Made by a program: the position numbers and the translations under genes
Shown: in pieces, positions 16,933 through 24,788 of the stretch
Numbering within the stretch: position 1 is the first letter of the stretch
Layout: every line of letters begins with the position of its first letter
The notes under the pieces: model-generated
Told to the model about the DNA's origin: nothing
The model's input: only the letters and a program-made list of their open reading frames with translations
Databases searched by the model: none
From: Actinomadura luteofluorescens
GTDB lineage: Bacteria; Actinomycetota; Actinomycetes; Streptosporangiales; Streptosporangiaceae
Reading direction: 5' to 3'
NCBI RefSeq assembly: GCF_013409365.1
Contig: NZ_JACCBA010000001.1
Span: 9,486,001 to 9,550,000, forward strand
Length of the DNA stretch: 64,000 bases

Positions 16933-18371
16933 GTGGCTGATCAACTTGAGCGGGTGTTGCTGGACCGGTACCGGCTCTTGGGTCCGCTGGGACGCGGTGG
17001 CATGGGCACGGTCTGGCGCGCGTACGACGAGCGGCTCGGCCGCGAGGTGGCGGTCAAGGAGCTGCGCCTGCCCGAGGACCTGGACGCCGAGCAGCGGCAG
17101 GCCTGGACCGCGCGCGTCGATCGGGAGGCACGGGCCGCGGCCCGTCTCCGGCATCCGGGCATCGTCACCGTCCACGATCTCGTCACCACGGCGGACGAGC
17201 AGCCCTGGATCATCATGGAGCTGGTGCCCGGCAGGTCCTTGGCCGACCTGCTCGCCGAGCACGGCCCCCTGCCGCCCGGGCGTGCCGCCGCTCTCGGACT
17301 GGAGGTCCTGGACGCCCTTCGCGCAGCGCACCGGGTGGCATCGTCCATCGCGACATCAAGCCCGCCAACGTTCTCCTGGAAGGGGAACGCGCCGTGCTGA
17401 CCGACTTCGGCATCGCCGCCGTCGACGGCGACACGACGCTGACGCGTTCGGGTGCGCTCCTTGGGACCCCGGCGTACATGTCTCCTGAACAGGTCCGCGG
17501 CCTGCCCGCCACCGCGGAGTCGGACCTGTGGTCGCTGGGGGCGACGTTGCACGCCCTGGTGGAAGGCCGTCCGCCCTTCCCCGGTCCGAGCACCGGGGCC
17601 GTGTTCGTCGCCATCGCGACGCAGGAACCCGCTCCGGCCCCGAACGCCGGCCCTCTCGCTCCCGTTCTGACCGGGCTGCTGCGCAAGAACCCGGCCGAGC
17701 GGATGACCCTTGATCAGGCGCAGGCGATGCTGGCCCCGCTCGCGTCGTCCCAGGCCGGGCCCGTTCCCGCGCCGGTCGTTCAGCAGGTCCGGCCCGCCGC
17801 CCCTGGCCACGGAGGGCGCTCCTCTCCAGGCTCGCCGTCCCCGGCCGGACTGATCGCGGGTGTGCCGTCTTCGCCTGGCAGAAGCCGTTGGGCCGGGTTC
17901 GCGGTCGCGGGGGCCGCGGCGCTGCTGATGGTCGCGGTGATGCTGCCCTGGCTGAAGGTTTCCGCGTCCCTGCCAGAGGTCTCCGGCGCCCGCGGGGTGA
18001 CGGCGACGTCCAGCGGCCTCGCCGCCGGCTGGGGCTGGGGGACGCTGGCCTGCGGGGCCGCCGCGGCCGTTCTCGGCATGATCGGTGGCGTCCGGAACAA
18101 GGGCGGCCTGGCGGCGAGTGCTGCCGCGCCGGCTCTGCTCAGCCTGCTCATGCTGGGCATCGTCGCCGTCCTGTCGCGGATCGACAAGCCGACGGTCCCG
18201 GTCCCGAAGTCGCTGCCGCCGGCGCTGGGCGCCGCCCTGAACGCGCACGCGAAGGAGTCCCTGGGATTCGGCTGGTATCTCGCGGTGCTCCTGACACTGC
18301 TGGTCATCGGTCTGAGCGTCGTCGCCTTCGCTCTCGCGAACCGAGATCGCGCGCGGCCGCCCGTGCACTGA
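16933..18371 (+). pseudogene. PknB-type Ser/Thr protein kinase with four-helix membrane tail, -1 frameshift
   Basis: The GTG at 16933 opens a kinase domain: GPLGRGGMGTVWRAYD (P-loop), REVAVKELRLP (ATP-binding Lys) and PWIIMELVPGRSLADLL (hinge). At about 17335 the frame breaks after LRAAHR. GIVHRDIKPANVLLEGE (catalytic HRD) and LTDFGIAAVDGD (DFG), then GTPAYMSPEQVRG, continue one frame away to 18371. One missing base near 17331-17337 explains it, and all catalytic residues are present once it is restored. After the kinase come a Pro-rich linker and four hydrophobic helices (the first WAGFAVAGAAALLMVAVML), an unusual multi-pass tail in place of a PASTA sensor. Broken gene or sequencing error. 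Confidence 0.82.
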
Positions 18372-18413
18372 GGGCGCCGGCCCGCATCCGCAGCGCGCCC
18401 CCGTCACGCGCGA

Positions 18414-18480
18414 CGGCGCGGTCCGGCGGTGCCGTTCAGTGTCCGCGTCGAGACACCTCGGGCACCGCCGGACCGCGCCG
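18414..18480. terminator. Strong bidirectional terminator between kinase and GH97 genes
   Basis: CGGCGCGGTCCGGCGGTGCC (18414-18433) pairs over all 20 bp with its complement at 18461-18480. A small inner stem, GTGTC/GACAC, lies in the loop. It sits exactly between two convergent genes. Confidence 0.88.
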
Positions 18481-18498
18481 CCGGCGTGACGGACGCCG

Positions 18499-21400
18499 TT
18501 ATCGCTGGACGACCCCGAGGTCGGGTTCGATGGTGATCGAGTCCAGGTTGACGTTGCCGTTGTCGTTCGGTCCGTAGACGAAGGTCAGCGGCGTGGACGG
18601 GGCGAGGCGGATGCCGGCCCGGTGCTCCGACCAGGTGTCCCAGGACGCGAGGTCGGGGAGCTGGAGCTGGACGGACTGCGTCCCTCCGGCGAGGGTCATG
18701 GTCCGCGTCGAGCCCATGCCGTTGGCGTAGCGGAGGCGGACCGTGTAGAGGCCCTCGGCGGTGACCGGGGCGTCGACCCGCACGCCGCTGTCCTTGGTCT
18801 TCAGGCAGGCCACGAATCCGGTGCCGGTGTAGCCGGTGTGGTCGGTGCGCCGGCAGGCGCCGCTGACGAGTTGCGCGGTCTCCGCCTCGATCGTGCGTGG
18901 TTCGGCGGCGAGCGCCCGGCTCGCGGCGAGCAGGCCGGCCGCGACGTCCGGGGAGATCGGCGCTGCCTTGACCAGGGCGTCGAACCGGTCGAGGGCCTTC
19001 CTCATGCCCGCGGCGTCGCCCGCGGACGCGGCGTGGACCGCGGCCTTGATCTCGGCGGCGAGCTTGCCGGACAGGGCCGCGTCGACGGCCCGGTCGTCGG
19101 CCGCCCCCCGTACCTTGAGCGCGAGGGAGACGAGCCCCTCCGGTGCGCCGAGCCGGGCGGTGAGCCGGTCGTCGATCGCGGTGCGGGCCGGCGCGCTCAC
19201 TTCGTCGAGCGGAAGGCGGTAGAGGGCGAGCCGCACGTCCTGCAGGGCCAGGAGGCGGCCGGTCGCGTCGCCCCGGCGGAGCATGGCCTCGCCCTTGACG
19301 ATCGAGGGCTGGAGTTCGGCCGCCGCCGACGGGGTCAGCGCGCCGGACCGCCGCAGGTCCCGGACGAGTTCGAGCAGTGGACGCGGCTGCTCCACCTTGA
19401 CCGGTTTGCCGTGCTCGCCCGCCGCGACCTGGAAGTCCCCGTCGGGCACCTCGGAGGCGGGCAGCGTCCACTCGACGGTCCGGGTCCCGCCGCCCGCCAC
19501 GCGGACGCGCTGGGGCTCGCCGGCGGCGCGGCCGTCGAGGAACACCCGGGCCTGGAATTCGGCCACGGTGCTGCCCTCGTTGGTGAGCGGGGCCTTCACG
19601 GTGAGCCGCTGGGTTTCCTGGTCCAGGACGGCCTCGGCGGCGCCGTAGTCCGCGCGGGGCGGGGCGTACCGGGAGAGGCCGCGGAGGTCGTCGGCGGTCG
19701 CGGGCCTGAGCTTGACCGCCTGCCCGCCGCCGCCGACGAGTGACATCGACAGCCGGGTGGAGGACCTGACCAGCGTCTTGTGGATCTCGACGGGCAGCGG
19801 GTCGCCCTTCCAGGTGGTCTCCTGGGCGTCGGCGTAGGTCTCCGCCACGAACGTGCCGGGCGGCAGGAACGACAGCGGCACCTGGAGGGTCCGGTCGTTC
19901 TCGTCGGTGACCGCCCCGAGGTACCAGGTCCGGCCGCTGCGCCGGGCCGTCGTGGTGTAGTCCCCGATGGCGCTGTCCAGGACGCGGGTCTCGTCCCACG
20001 TGGCGGGCATGTCCTTGAGGAACGCGAACCCGGGGTGGGCGGCGTAGTTCTCGGGGGTGTCGGCGAGCATCTGCATCGGGCTGAAGAACGTCGGATACAG
20101 GGCGAGCTGCGCGGCGGAGGTGGTCTGGACGCGGGTCCCGAGGCGGGCCGGGTCCCAGGTGACGTTGAGGACGCCGGGCGTGTAGTCGGCGGGCCCTCCC
20201 ATGAACCGGGTGAAGGGGAGGATCGTGGCCTGCGCGGGCGGGTTGCCGCCCGCGCCCATGTAGTTGTGCTGCTCCATGCCCGCGACGCCCTCGCCCGTCA
20301 TCATGTTCGGGTAGGTGCGCGCGAGGCCGGTGGGCTTGATCGCCTCATGGGCGTCGACCGTGATGCGGTGCCGGGCCGCCGTGTCGACCACCCGCTGGTA
20401 GTGCCGGACGGCCTCCTGGTCGTAGTGGCTGCGGTTGACGCCGCCGAGCAGGTACTTCGTGGCGTAGCCGGTCTTGATCGAGTGGATGCCGAGGGCCTCG
20501 TACCTGGAGAAGATCTTCTCCAGGTTGCGGTCGTAGTAGTCGACGTCGCCCCGGGTCTCGTTGTGCGCGATGAACCCGACGCCGTTGGCCTTGGCGTACC
20601 GCAGTACCTCGGGGAGGTCGAGGTCGGCCTGCGGGGTGAGGAAGTCCTGGCCGCTCCACGAGCCGCCGGAGCCGGTGTTCCAGCCCTCGGCGAGCACGAA
20701 CTTGGCGCCCGCCTGCTTGGCGAGGTCGATGTACTGCTTGACCCGCGCGGTGGTCGCGCCGTGGTTCGGCCCGGCGTTCCAGGTGGTGGCCCGCCGTTGC
20801 AGTTCCCACCAGACGCCGACGTAGGTCGCGGGCTCGATCCAGGACGTGTCGTCGCAGATGGCGCACGCGTCGTTGAGGTTCTCGATCAGGTGGGACTCGC
20901 CGAGGTCGCCGGGCCGCTCACCCGTGGTCAGGGTGCGCCAGGGGGTGGAGAACTCGCCGTTCAGCTTGGCCTTCGTGCCGTCGGGCAGGCCGATCAGGTC
21001 GCTGGAGAAGGCGCCGGGGCGTCCCGGTACCGCCTTCAGGGTCATGCTGGGGTAGTCGGTCAGGTCGGCCTCGTGCACCACCACGTAGGAGTCGGAGGCG
21101 GGCGAGGCGGTGATGGGCGTCTGCGCGGTGGGGACGCTGGACAGGGGCAGGTCGCGGTAGTGCTTCTCGTCGGCGGTCCAGTTGGTGCCGGCGGCGATCG
21201 ACCAGCTCCGCGCGCCGGGCTCGAAGGTGAACTCGGTCTGCTCGGCGGTGACGGTGTAGGCGCCGAGGCCGGGCTGCCCGGGGAAGTGGTAGCGGAACCC
21301 GACACCGTCGTCGAACACCCGGAACACCAGGTCGAGCTTGAACCCGGTCCCGTCCTGTACGGCGTGGACGGTGAGCTCGTTCGCGTGGTTCCTGACCTTG

Positions 21401-21777
21401 CTGGACGTGCCCCAGACGGGCTTCCACGTCTCGTCGATCGTGCGCCGTTCGACGGACTCGATGGACATGTCCCGCGTGAGGCTGGGCCGTCCCGCGAGGT
21501 CCATGCCGAGTCCGGACGCGCCGACGAGGACCCTGCCGCGCTCCTTCACGCTGTAGGTGAGGCGCCCGTCGTCGGTGGCGACCGTCACCCGCAGGTCCCC
21601 GTCCGGTGACCGGACGGCCCGGGCGTCCTTCCCGGAGGCCTCGGCGAGTCCGCCGGAGGGGGCGGGCTCGCCTGCCCGGGCCGGGGCCGCCGCGAGCGCT
21701 CCCGGAACCATGAGGGCCGCCGCCGTGACGAGCGATACCGCCCGTCTTCTTCGCCATTTCGTGCCTGCACGGCCCAT
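18499..21777 (-). CDS. Secreted GH97 alpha-glycosidase with C-terminal CBM35/CBM6-like domain
   Basis: A 1,092-residue extracellular glycosidase. The start at 21777 is chosen because AGGGAG lies just upstream and MGRAGTKWRRRRAVSLV opens a signal peptide cleaved near PARAGEP. The N-terminal beta-sandwich ends around residue 290. The (beta/alpha)8 barrel carries FIAHNETRGDVDYYDRNLEK, HSIKTGYATKYLL, VDAHEAIKPTGLARTYPN and MTGEGVAGMEQHNY, all GH97 hallmarks; the KTGY strand resembles the inverting (SusB-like) subgroup. A beta domain, then an about 200-residue helical region, then TIEAETAQLVSGACRRTD through NDNGNVNLDSITIEPD, a carbohydrate-binding module. It probably cleaves alpha-glucosides or alpha-galactosides outside the cell and is controlled by the divergent ROK repressor. 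Confidence 0.9.
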   Translation of the reverse strand: MGRAGTKWRRRRAVSLVTAAALMVPGALAAAPARAGEPAPSGGLAEASGKDARAVRSPDGDLRVTVATDDGRLTYSVKERGRVLVGASGLGMDLAGRPSLTRDMSIESVERRTIDETWKPVWGTSSKVRNHANELTVHAVQDGTGFKLDLVFRVFDDGVGFRYHFPGQPGLGAYTVTAEQTEFTFEPGARSWSIAAGTNWTADEKHYRDLPLSSVPTAQTPITASPASDSYVVVHEADLTDYPSMTLKAVPGRPGAFSSDLIGLPDGTKAKLNGEFSTPWRTLTTGERPGDLGESHLIENLNDACAICDDTSWIEPATYVGVWWELQRRATTWNAGPNHGATTARVKQYIDLAKQAGAKFVLAEGWNTGSGGSWSGQDFLTPQADLDLPEVLRYAKANGVGFIAHNETRGDVDYYDRNLEKIFSRYEALGIHSIKTGYATKYLLGGVNRSHYDQEAVRHYQRVVDTAARHRITVDAHEAIKPTGLARTYPNMMTGEGVAGMEQHNYMGAGGNPPAQATILPFTRFMGGPADYTPGVLNVTWDPARLGTRVQTTSAAQLALYPTFFSPMQMLADTPENYAAHPGFAFLKDMPATWDETRVLDSAIGDYTTTARRSGRTWYLGAVTDENDRTLQVPLSFLPPGTFVAETYADAQETTWKGDPLPVEIHKTLVRSSTRLSMSLVGGGGQAVKLRPATADDLRGLSRYAPPRADYGAAEAVLDQETQRLTVKAPLTNEGSTVAEFQARVFLDGRAAGEPQRVRVAGGGTRTVEWTLPASEVPDGDFQVAAGEHGKPVKVEQPRPLLELVRDLRRSGALTPSAAAELQPSIVKGEAMLRRGDATGRLLALQDVRLALYRLPLDEVSAPARTAIDDRLTARLGAPEGLVSLALKVRGAADDRAVDAALSGKLAAEIKAAVHAASAGDAAGMRKALDRFDALVKAAPISPDVAAGLLAASRALAAEPRTIEAETAQLVSGACRRTDHTGYTGTGFVACLKTKDSGVRVDAPVTAEGLYTVRLRYANGMGSTRTMTLAGGTQSVQLQLPDLASWDTWSEHRAGIRLAPSTPLTFVYGPNDNGNVNLDSITIEPDLGVVQR

Positions 21778-21911
21778 CGCGTCTCCCTGGGGGTGGGGGT
21801 GGAACGCTCCACAACAGTCCGGTGATCGTAAGTTGAGCGAAACTCTATGGTCAACACTCTTAAAGACCGATATTTTTAACATTCAGCGCTCTAATTCGCT
21901 ATCGTCGTCGG
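21778..21911. promoter_or_regulatory. AT-rich divergent promoter region of the GH97 and ROK genes
   Basis: A 134-bp gap of which about 70 bp (21828-21900) is strikingly AT-rich for this genome. TTAAAGA (about 21859) and ATTTTTAA (21870-21877) form a loose inverted pair, the usual look of a ROK operator. The ROK protein probably binds here and releases when a sugar is present; the exact site is inferred. Confidence 0.5.
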
Positions 21912-23069
21912 GTGCCCACCTCACCGAACACCAGGGTCGAACGCGGCAGGCGCGCGATCCTCGACGCGCTGAACCAGTCCTTCCCCGCGACCCGGCAGGA
22001 GCTGAGCCGCCGGACCGGGCTCGCGCCGAGCACGGTGGCGGGGATTGTCCGGGGGCTGCTGGCCGAAGGGCTGGTGCACGAGCACGCGGCCACCGAGCGC
22101 GCGGGCCGGGGCAGGCCGTCCTCCCCGCTGTCGCCGCACCGCCCCCCGGGGTATCTGGTCGGCATCGACTTCGGGCACACGCACGTCTCCGCGGCCCTCG
22201 CCTCGACCGCGCAGCAGGTCGTCGCCGAGGACCGGGTGCCCGTGGACGTCGACGGTTCGGCGGGCCACGCGCTCGACCGGGCGGGGGCCCTGGTCGCGGG
22301 CCTGCTCGACCGGTCGAAAGTGCCGGCCGGTTCGGTGCTGCGGACGGTGGCGGGGATCCCGGGGCCGATCAACCAGGCGACCGGCCGGATCCAGTCGGCC
22401 ACGATCCTCGCGGGCTGGGCGGGCGTCCGGCCGCGGGAGGAGCTCACCGCCAGGCTCGGCGGCGAGGTGACGATCGCCAACGACGCGGAGCTCGCCGCGC
22501 TGGCCGAGCACACGCACGGGGCCGCCCGCGGCGTGTCGGACCTGATCTACGTCAAGGCGTCCCACGGCATCGGGGCCGGGCTGATCCTCGCGGGCCGCCG
22601 GTACACCGGGGCCTACGGGGCGTCCGGGGAGATCGGGCACACGCTGGTCCAGGAGGGCGGGGCGCAGTGCCGCTGCGGGCAGCGCGGCTGCCTGGAGTCG
22701 GTGGTGTCGATCGGCGAGGTGTGGCGGCAGCTCATCGCGGCGGGCCTGCCGCTCCCCGAGCAGCCCGACGAGCTCTCCCTGGACGCACTGGTCGGCGATC
22801 CGGTGGTGGCCCGGATCGTCGCCGACGCGGGGCGCCGGCTCGGACGCGTCCTGTCCGACCTGTGCAACGCCCTGGACCCCGCGATGCTCGTCATCGGCGG
22901 TGAGCTCGCGACGGGCGGCGAGCCCCTCCTGGAGGGGATCCGCGAGTCGCTGCGCCGCTTCGCCCAGCCCGCGATCAGCGACCGGGTCCATGTCCGGTCC
23001 TCGGCCCTGGGCGCGCGGGCGGCGCTGGTCGGCGCGCTGGCCCTCGCCGCCACGGAGGCCATCATCTGA
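21912..23069 (+). CDS. ROK-family sugar-responsive transcriptional repressor
   Basis: A 385-residue regulator starting with GTG. Residues about 10-60 form a winged helix (RAILDALNQSFPATRQEL, SRRTGLAPSTVAGIVRGLL). The remainder is a sugar-kinase-like ROK fold: GYLVGIDFGHTHVSAAL (phosphate-binding loop), VAGIPGPINQATG, IANDAELAALAEH, GIGAGLILAGRRYTGAYG, and the zinc motif CRCGQRGCLES. It is divergent from the GH97 gene, so it most likely represses the glycosidase until the product sugar binds. Confidence 0.9.
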   Translation: MPTSPNTRVERGRRAILDALNQSFPATRQELSRRTGLAPSTVAGIVRGLLAEGLVHEHAATERAGRGRPSSPLSPHRPPGYLVGIDFGHTHVSAALASTAQQVVAEDRVPVDVDGSAGHALDRAGALVAGLLDRSKVPAGSVLRTVAGIPGPINQATGRIQSATILAGWAGVRPREELTARLGGEVTIANDAELAALAEHTHGAARGVSDLIYVKASHGIGAGLILAGRRYTGAYGASGEIGHTLVQEGGAQCRCGQRGCLESVVSIGEVWRQLIAAGLPLPEQPDELSLDALVGDPVVARIVADAGRRLGRVLSDLCNALDPAMLVIGGELATGGEPLLEGIRESLRRFAQPAISDRVHVRSSALGARAALVGALALAATEAII

Positions 23070-23124
23070 AAAACGACGGGTGAGGGTCCGGGCGTCCGGG
23101 CTGGCGGGCCTAGGGTGGGGCGGC

Positions 23125-23880
23125 ATGGCGCTGCGACTTGTCCAGGTGAACTTCAAGGCTCGGGACGATTCGGCGCTCGGCCGGTTCTGGGCGGAGGCGC
23201 TCGGCTGGGGCACCGACAGCGAGGCGCCCGGGGTGACCAACCTTGAGCCCGCGGGCTTCGACTGGCCCGACCCCACCGCCGTCTGCGTCGACCTCGTCAC
23301 CGTGCCGGATCCCGAGTCGGTGAAGGACCGCGTGCACCTCGATCTCGCCACCGCTTCCGCGGCCCATCAGGCCGAGCTGGTCGCGCGCCTGAAGGATCTC
23401 GGTGCGACGCCCGCGGATGTGGGCCAGGGCGATGTCCCGTGGACGGTCCTGGCCGACCCGGAGGGCAACGTGTTCTGCGTGCTGGAGCCCCGGGAGGTCT
23501 ACCGGGACACCGGGCCGATCGCCGCGGTGGTTGTCGACTGCGCCGATCCCCGGGCCATGGCCCGGTTCTGGGGCGAGGCGATGGACTGGACCCTGCACGA
23601 GCTGACCGACGACCGTGCGGTGATGCGTGCCCCCGAGGGCGTCGGCCCGTATCTGGAGTTCCTCCGCACGCCCGCCGAGAGGACGTGGTGGAACCGCGTG
23701 CACCTCGACCTGCTGCCGTACGTCGTCAGCGACAAGGAGGCGGAGGTGGACCGGCTGCGGGGCCTGGGCGCCACAGACCTCGACGTCGGTCAGGGCGACG
23801 TGCCGTGGACGTGCCTCGCCGACCCGGAGGGCAACGAGTTCTGCGTCCTCGGCCGGAGCACCGACGAAGCCTCGGCGTGA
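23125..23880 (+). CDS. Two-domain VOC (glyoxalase-like) protein
   Basis: A 251-residue protein starting MALRLVQVNFKARDDSALG. It has two tandem vicinal-oxygen-chelate modules of about 120 residues: the first ends VPWTVLADPEGNVFCVLEP, the second VPWTCLADPEGNEFCVLGR. Each carries the family's RFWxEAxxW and RVHLDL elements. Such Glyoxalase_6-type actinobacterial proteins are abundant and mostly uncharacterised; roles include antibiotic binding and small-molecule isomerisation. It lies 55 bp after the ROK gene and may be co-transcribed. Confidence 0.85.
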   Translation: MALRLVQVNFKARDDSALGRFWAEALGWGTDSEAPGVTNLEPAGFDWPDPTAVCVDLVTVPDPESVKDRVHLDLATASAAHQAELVARLKDLGATPADVGQGDVPWTVLADPEGNVFCVLEPREVYRDTGPIAAVVVDCADPRAMARFWGEAMDWTLHELTDDRAVMRAPEGVGPYLEFLRTPAERTWWNRVHLDLLPYVVSDKEAEVDRLRGLGATDLDVGQGDVPWTCLADPEGNEFCVLGRSTDEASA

Positions 23881-23887
23881 AAACCGC

Positions 23888-23917
23888 TTGAGCTTCCCTT
23901 CCGCGGTCCCGTAGGTT
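23888..23917 (+). promoter_or_regulatory. Candidate promoter for the DUF1062 leader
   Basis: TTGAGC (23888-23893) and TAGGTT (23912-23917) with an 18-bp spacer fit the actinobacterial housekeeping consensus (TTGACA / TAGNNT). It starts 7 bp after the VOC stop and would give a leader of about 185 nt before the DUF1062 ATG. Confidence 0.55.
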
Positions 23918-23977
23918 GCCCGCGGCTCCATCGCAGTGAAGGCAAAGGACAGAACCGCGTGACCCCGCCTGCTCTTC

Positions 23978-24098
23978 AGACCTGACATCTTCTTTCGCTC
24001 ACCTGTAGCCGACGCTCCCGTCGGTCCTGCCGGGCCGCACTTGCGCGCCCGGCCCTGCAGCGTTTGAGGCCGCGCGTAATCGGCCTCGTGTCAGGTCT
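23978..24098 (+). ncRNA. Structured 5' leader (multi-helix RNA) upstream of the DUF1062 gene
   Basis: A 121-nt stretch folds by perfect helices. P1 is AGACCTGACA (23978-23987) with TGTCAGGTCT (24089-24098). Inside, CTGTAG (24003-24008) pairs with CTGCAG (24055-24060, one U-G pair) and encloses two hairpins: CCGACG/CGTCGG (24009-24024) and GCCGGGC/GCCCGGC (24029-24053, further capped by CGC-ACTT-GCG). A fourth hairpin, GAGGCC/GGCCTC, is at 24066-24087. P1's 3' strand ends 9 nt before the ATG, touching the ribosome-binding region (AGAGAG), so P1 formation could mask it. A tiny frame, GTG at 23959 to TGA at 23983 (MTPPALQT), overlaps P1's 5' strand. Architecture suggests a riboswitch or attenuator; I do not recognise it as a known class. 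Confidence 0.65.
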
Positions 24099-24107
24099 AG
24101 AGAGCTC

Positions 24108-24668
24108 ATGTCTTCACAACCTCATATCGTGCTGCCCTGGGTCGTCCGTCGGACCAGGCTGCCTCTGCTGTCGTCGCGGTGCGTGGACTGCGGGTCGCGG
24201 TCGGCCACCACCGGCGAGGGCAGGTTCCGCGTCAACGCCAACGGCAAGCTGCTGGACGTGTGGCTGCTGGTCCGCTGCGTCTCCTGCGATCGGACGGGCA
24301 AGGTCCCCGTCCACGAGCGGGCGCCGGTCAGATCCCTCGATCCGGCCGAGCTCCACGGCTACCGCGTCAACGATCCGGAGCTGGTGGCGTCCACGCTGCT
24401 GGATCCGTTGCTCGCCCGGCGCAGCCGCTTCACCCTGGACTGGACGGAGGCCTGGCGGTTGGAGGCCCCCTCGCCGCGGCTCGACGAGGCATGGCCGGTC
24501 CAGGTGGAGGTGGTCTTCGAGGATCCGGTGCCGCTGCGCCCGGACCGGCTCATCGCGCAGGGGCTCGGCCTCAGCCGGAACGAGGTCCTGCGCCGGATCA
24601 AGTCCGAGACCTCGTTGCGCCGTCCGAGGAACACCGGATTCACCTTCACGGTGCTGCCGATGCGGTAG
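24108..24668 (+). CDS. DUF1062 family protein
   Basis: A 186-residue cytosolic protein. It opens IVLPWVVRRTRLP and carries a zinc-ribbon-like pair CVDCGS and RCVSCD (about residues 25-65), with GRFRVNANGKLLDVWLLVRC between, the DUF1062 hallmark. The second half contains a DUF1062 tail with IAQGLGLSRNEVLRRI, which looks like a helix-turn-helix-like element. Function is unknown for the family. It follows an elaborate folded leader and is followed by its own terminator, so it is a single-gene unit. Confidence 0.88.
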   Translation: MSSQPHIVLPWVVRRTRLPLLSSRCVDCGSRSATTGEGRFRVNANGKLLDVWLLVRCVSCDRTGKVPVHERAPVRSLDPAELHGYRVNDPELVASTLLDPLLARRSRFTLDWTEAWRLEAPSPRLDEAWPVQVEVVFEDPVPLRPDRLIAQGLGLSRNEVLRRIKSETSLRRPRNTGFTFTVLPMR

Positions 24669-24678
24669 CGGGGATGGA

Positions 24679-24706
24679 GCCGGGCGGGTCACCCGGCCCG
24701 CCCGGC
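24679..24706 (+). terminator. Terminator of the DUF1062 gene
   Basis: GCCGGGCGGG (24679-24688) pairs perfectly with CCCGCCCGGC (24697-24706) around an 8-nt loop, 10 bp after the stop codon. Confidence 0.8.
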
Positions 24707-24788
24707 TTCCCCCTGCGAGCGCGGCCGCCCTGGGCGTGCTCAAGCCGTTCGGGCCGGTGGTGGAACGCGCGCTGGTAGCGTCTGCGGC

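Noticed and set aside
17325..17400. Programmed frameshifting of the kinase
   Set aside because: No slippery heptamer or convincing downstream structure was seen at the break; a missing base is simpler.
23978..24098. A tRNA or tmRNA-like gene, because of the cloverleaf look
   Set aside because: No anticodon arm, T-loop or CCA-like end and the closing stem is 10 bp; better explained as an mRNA leader.
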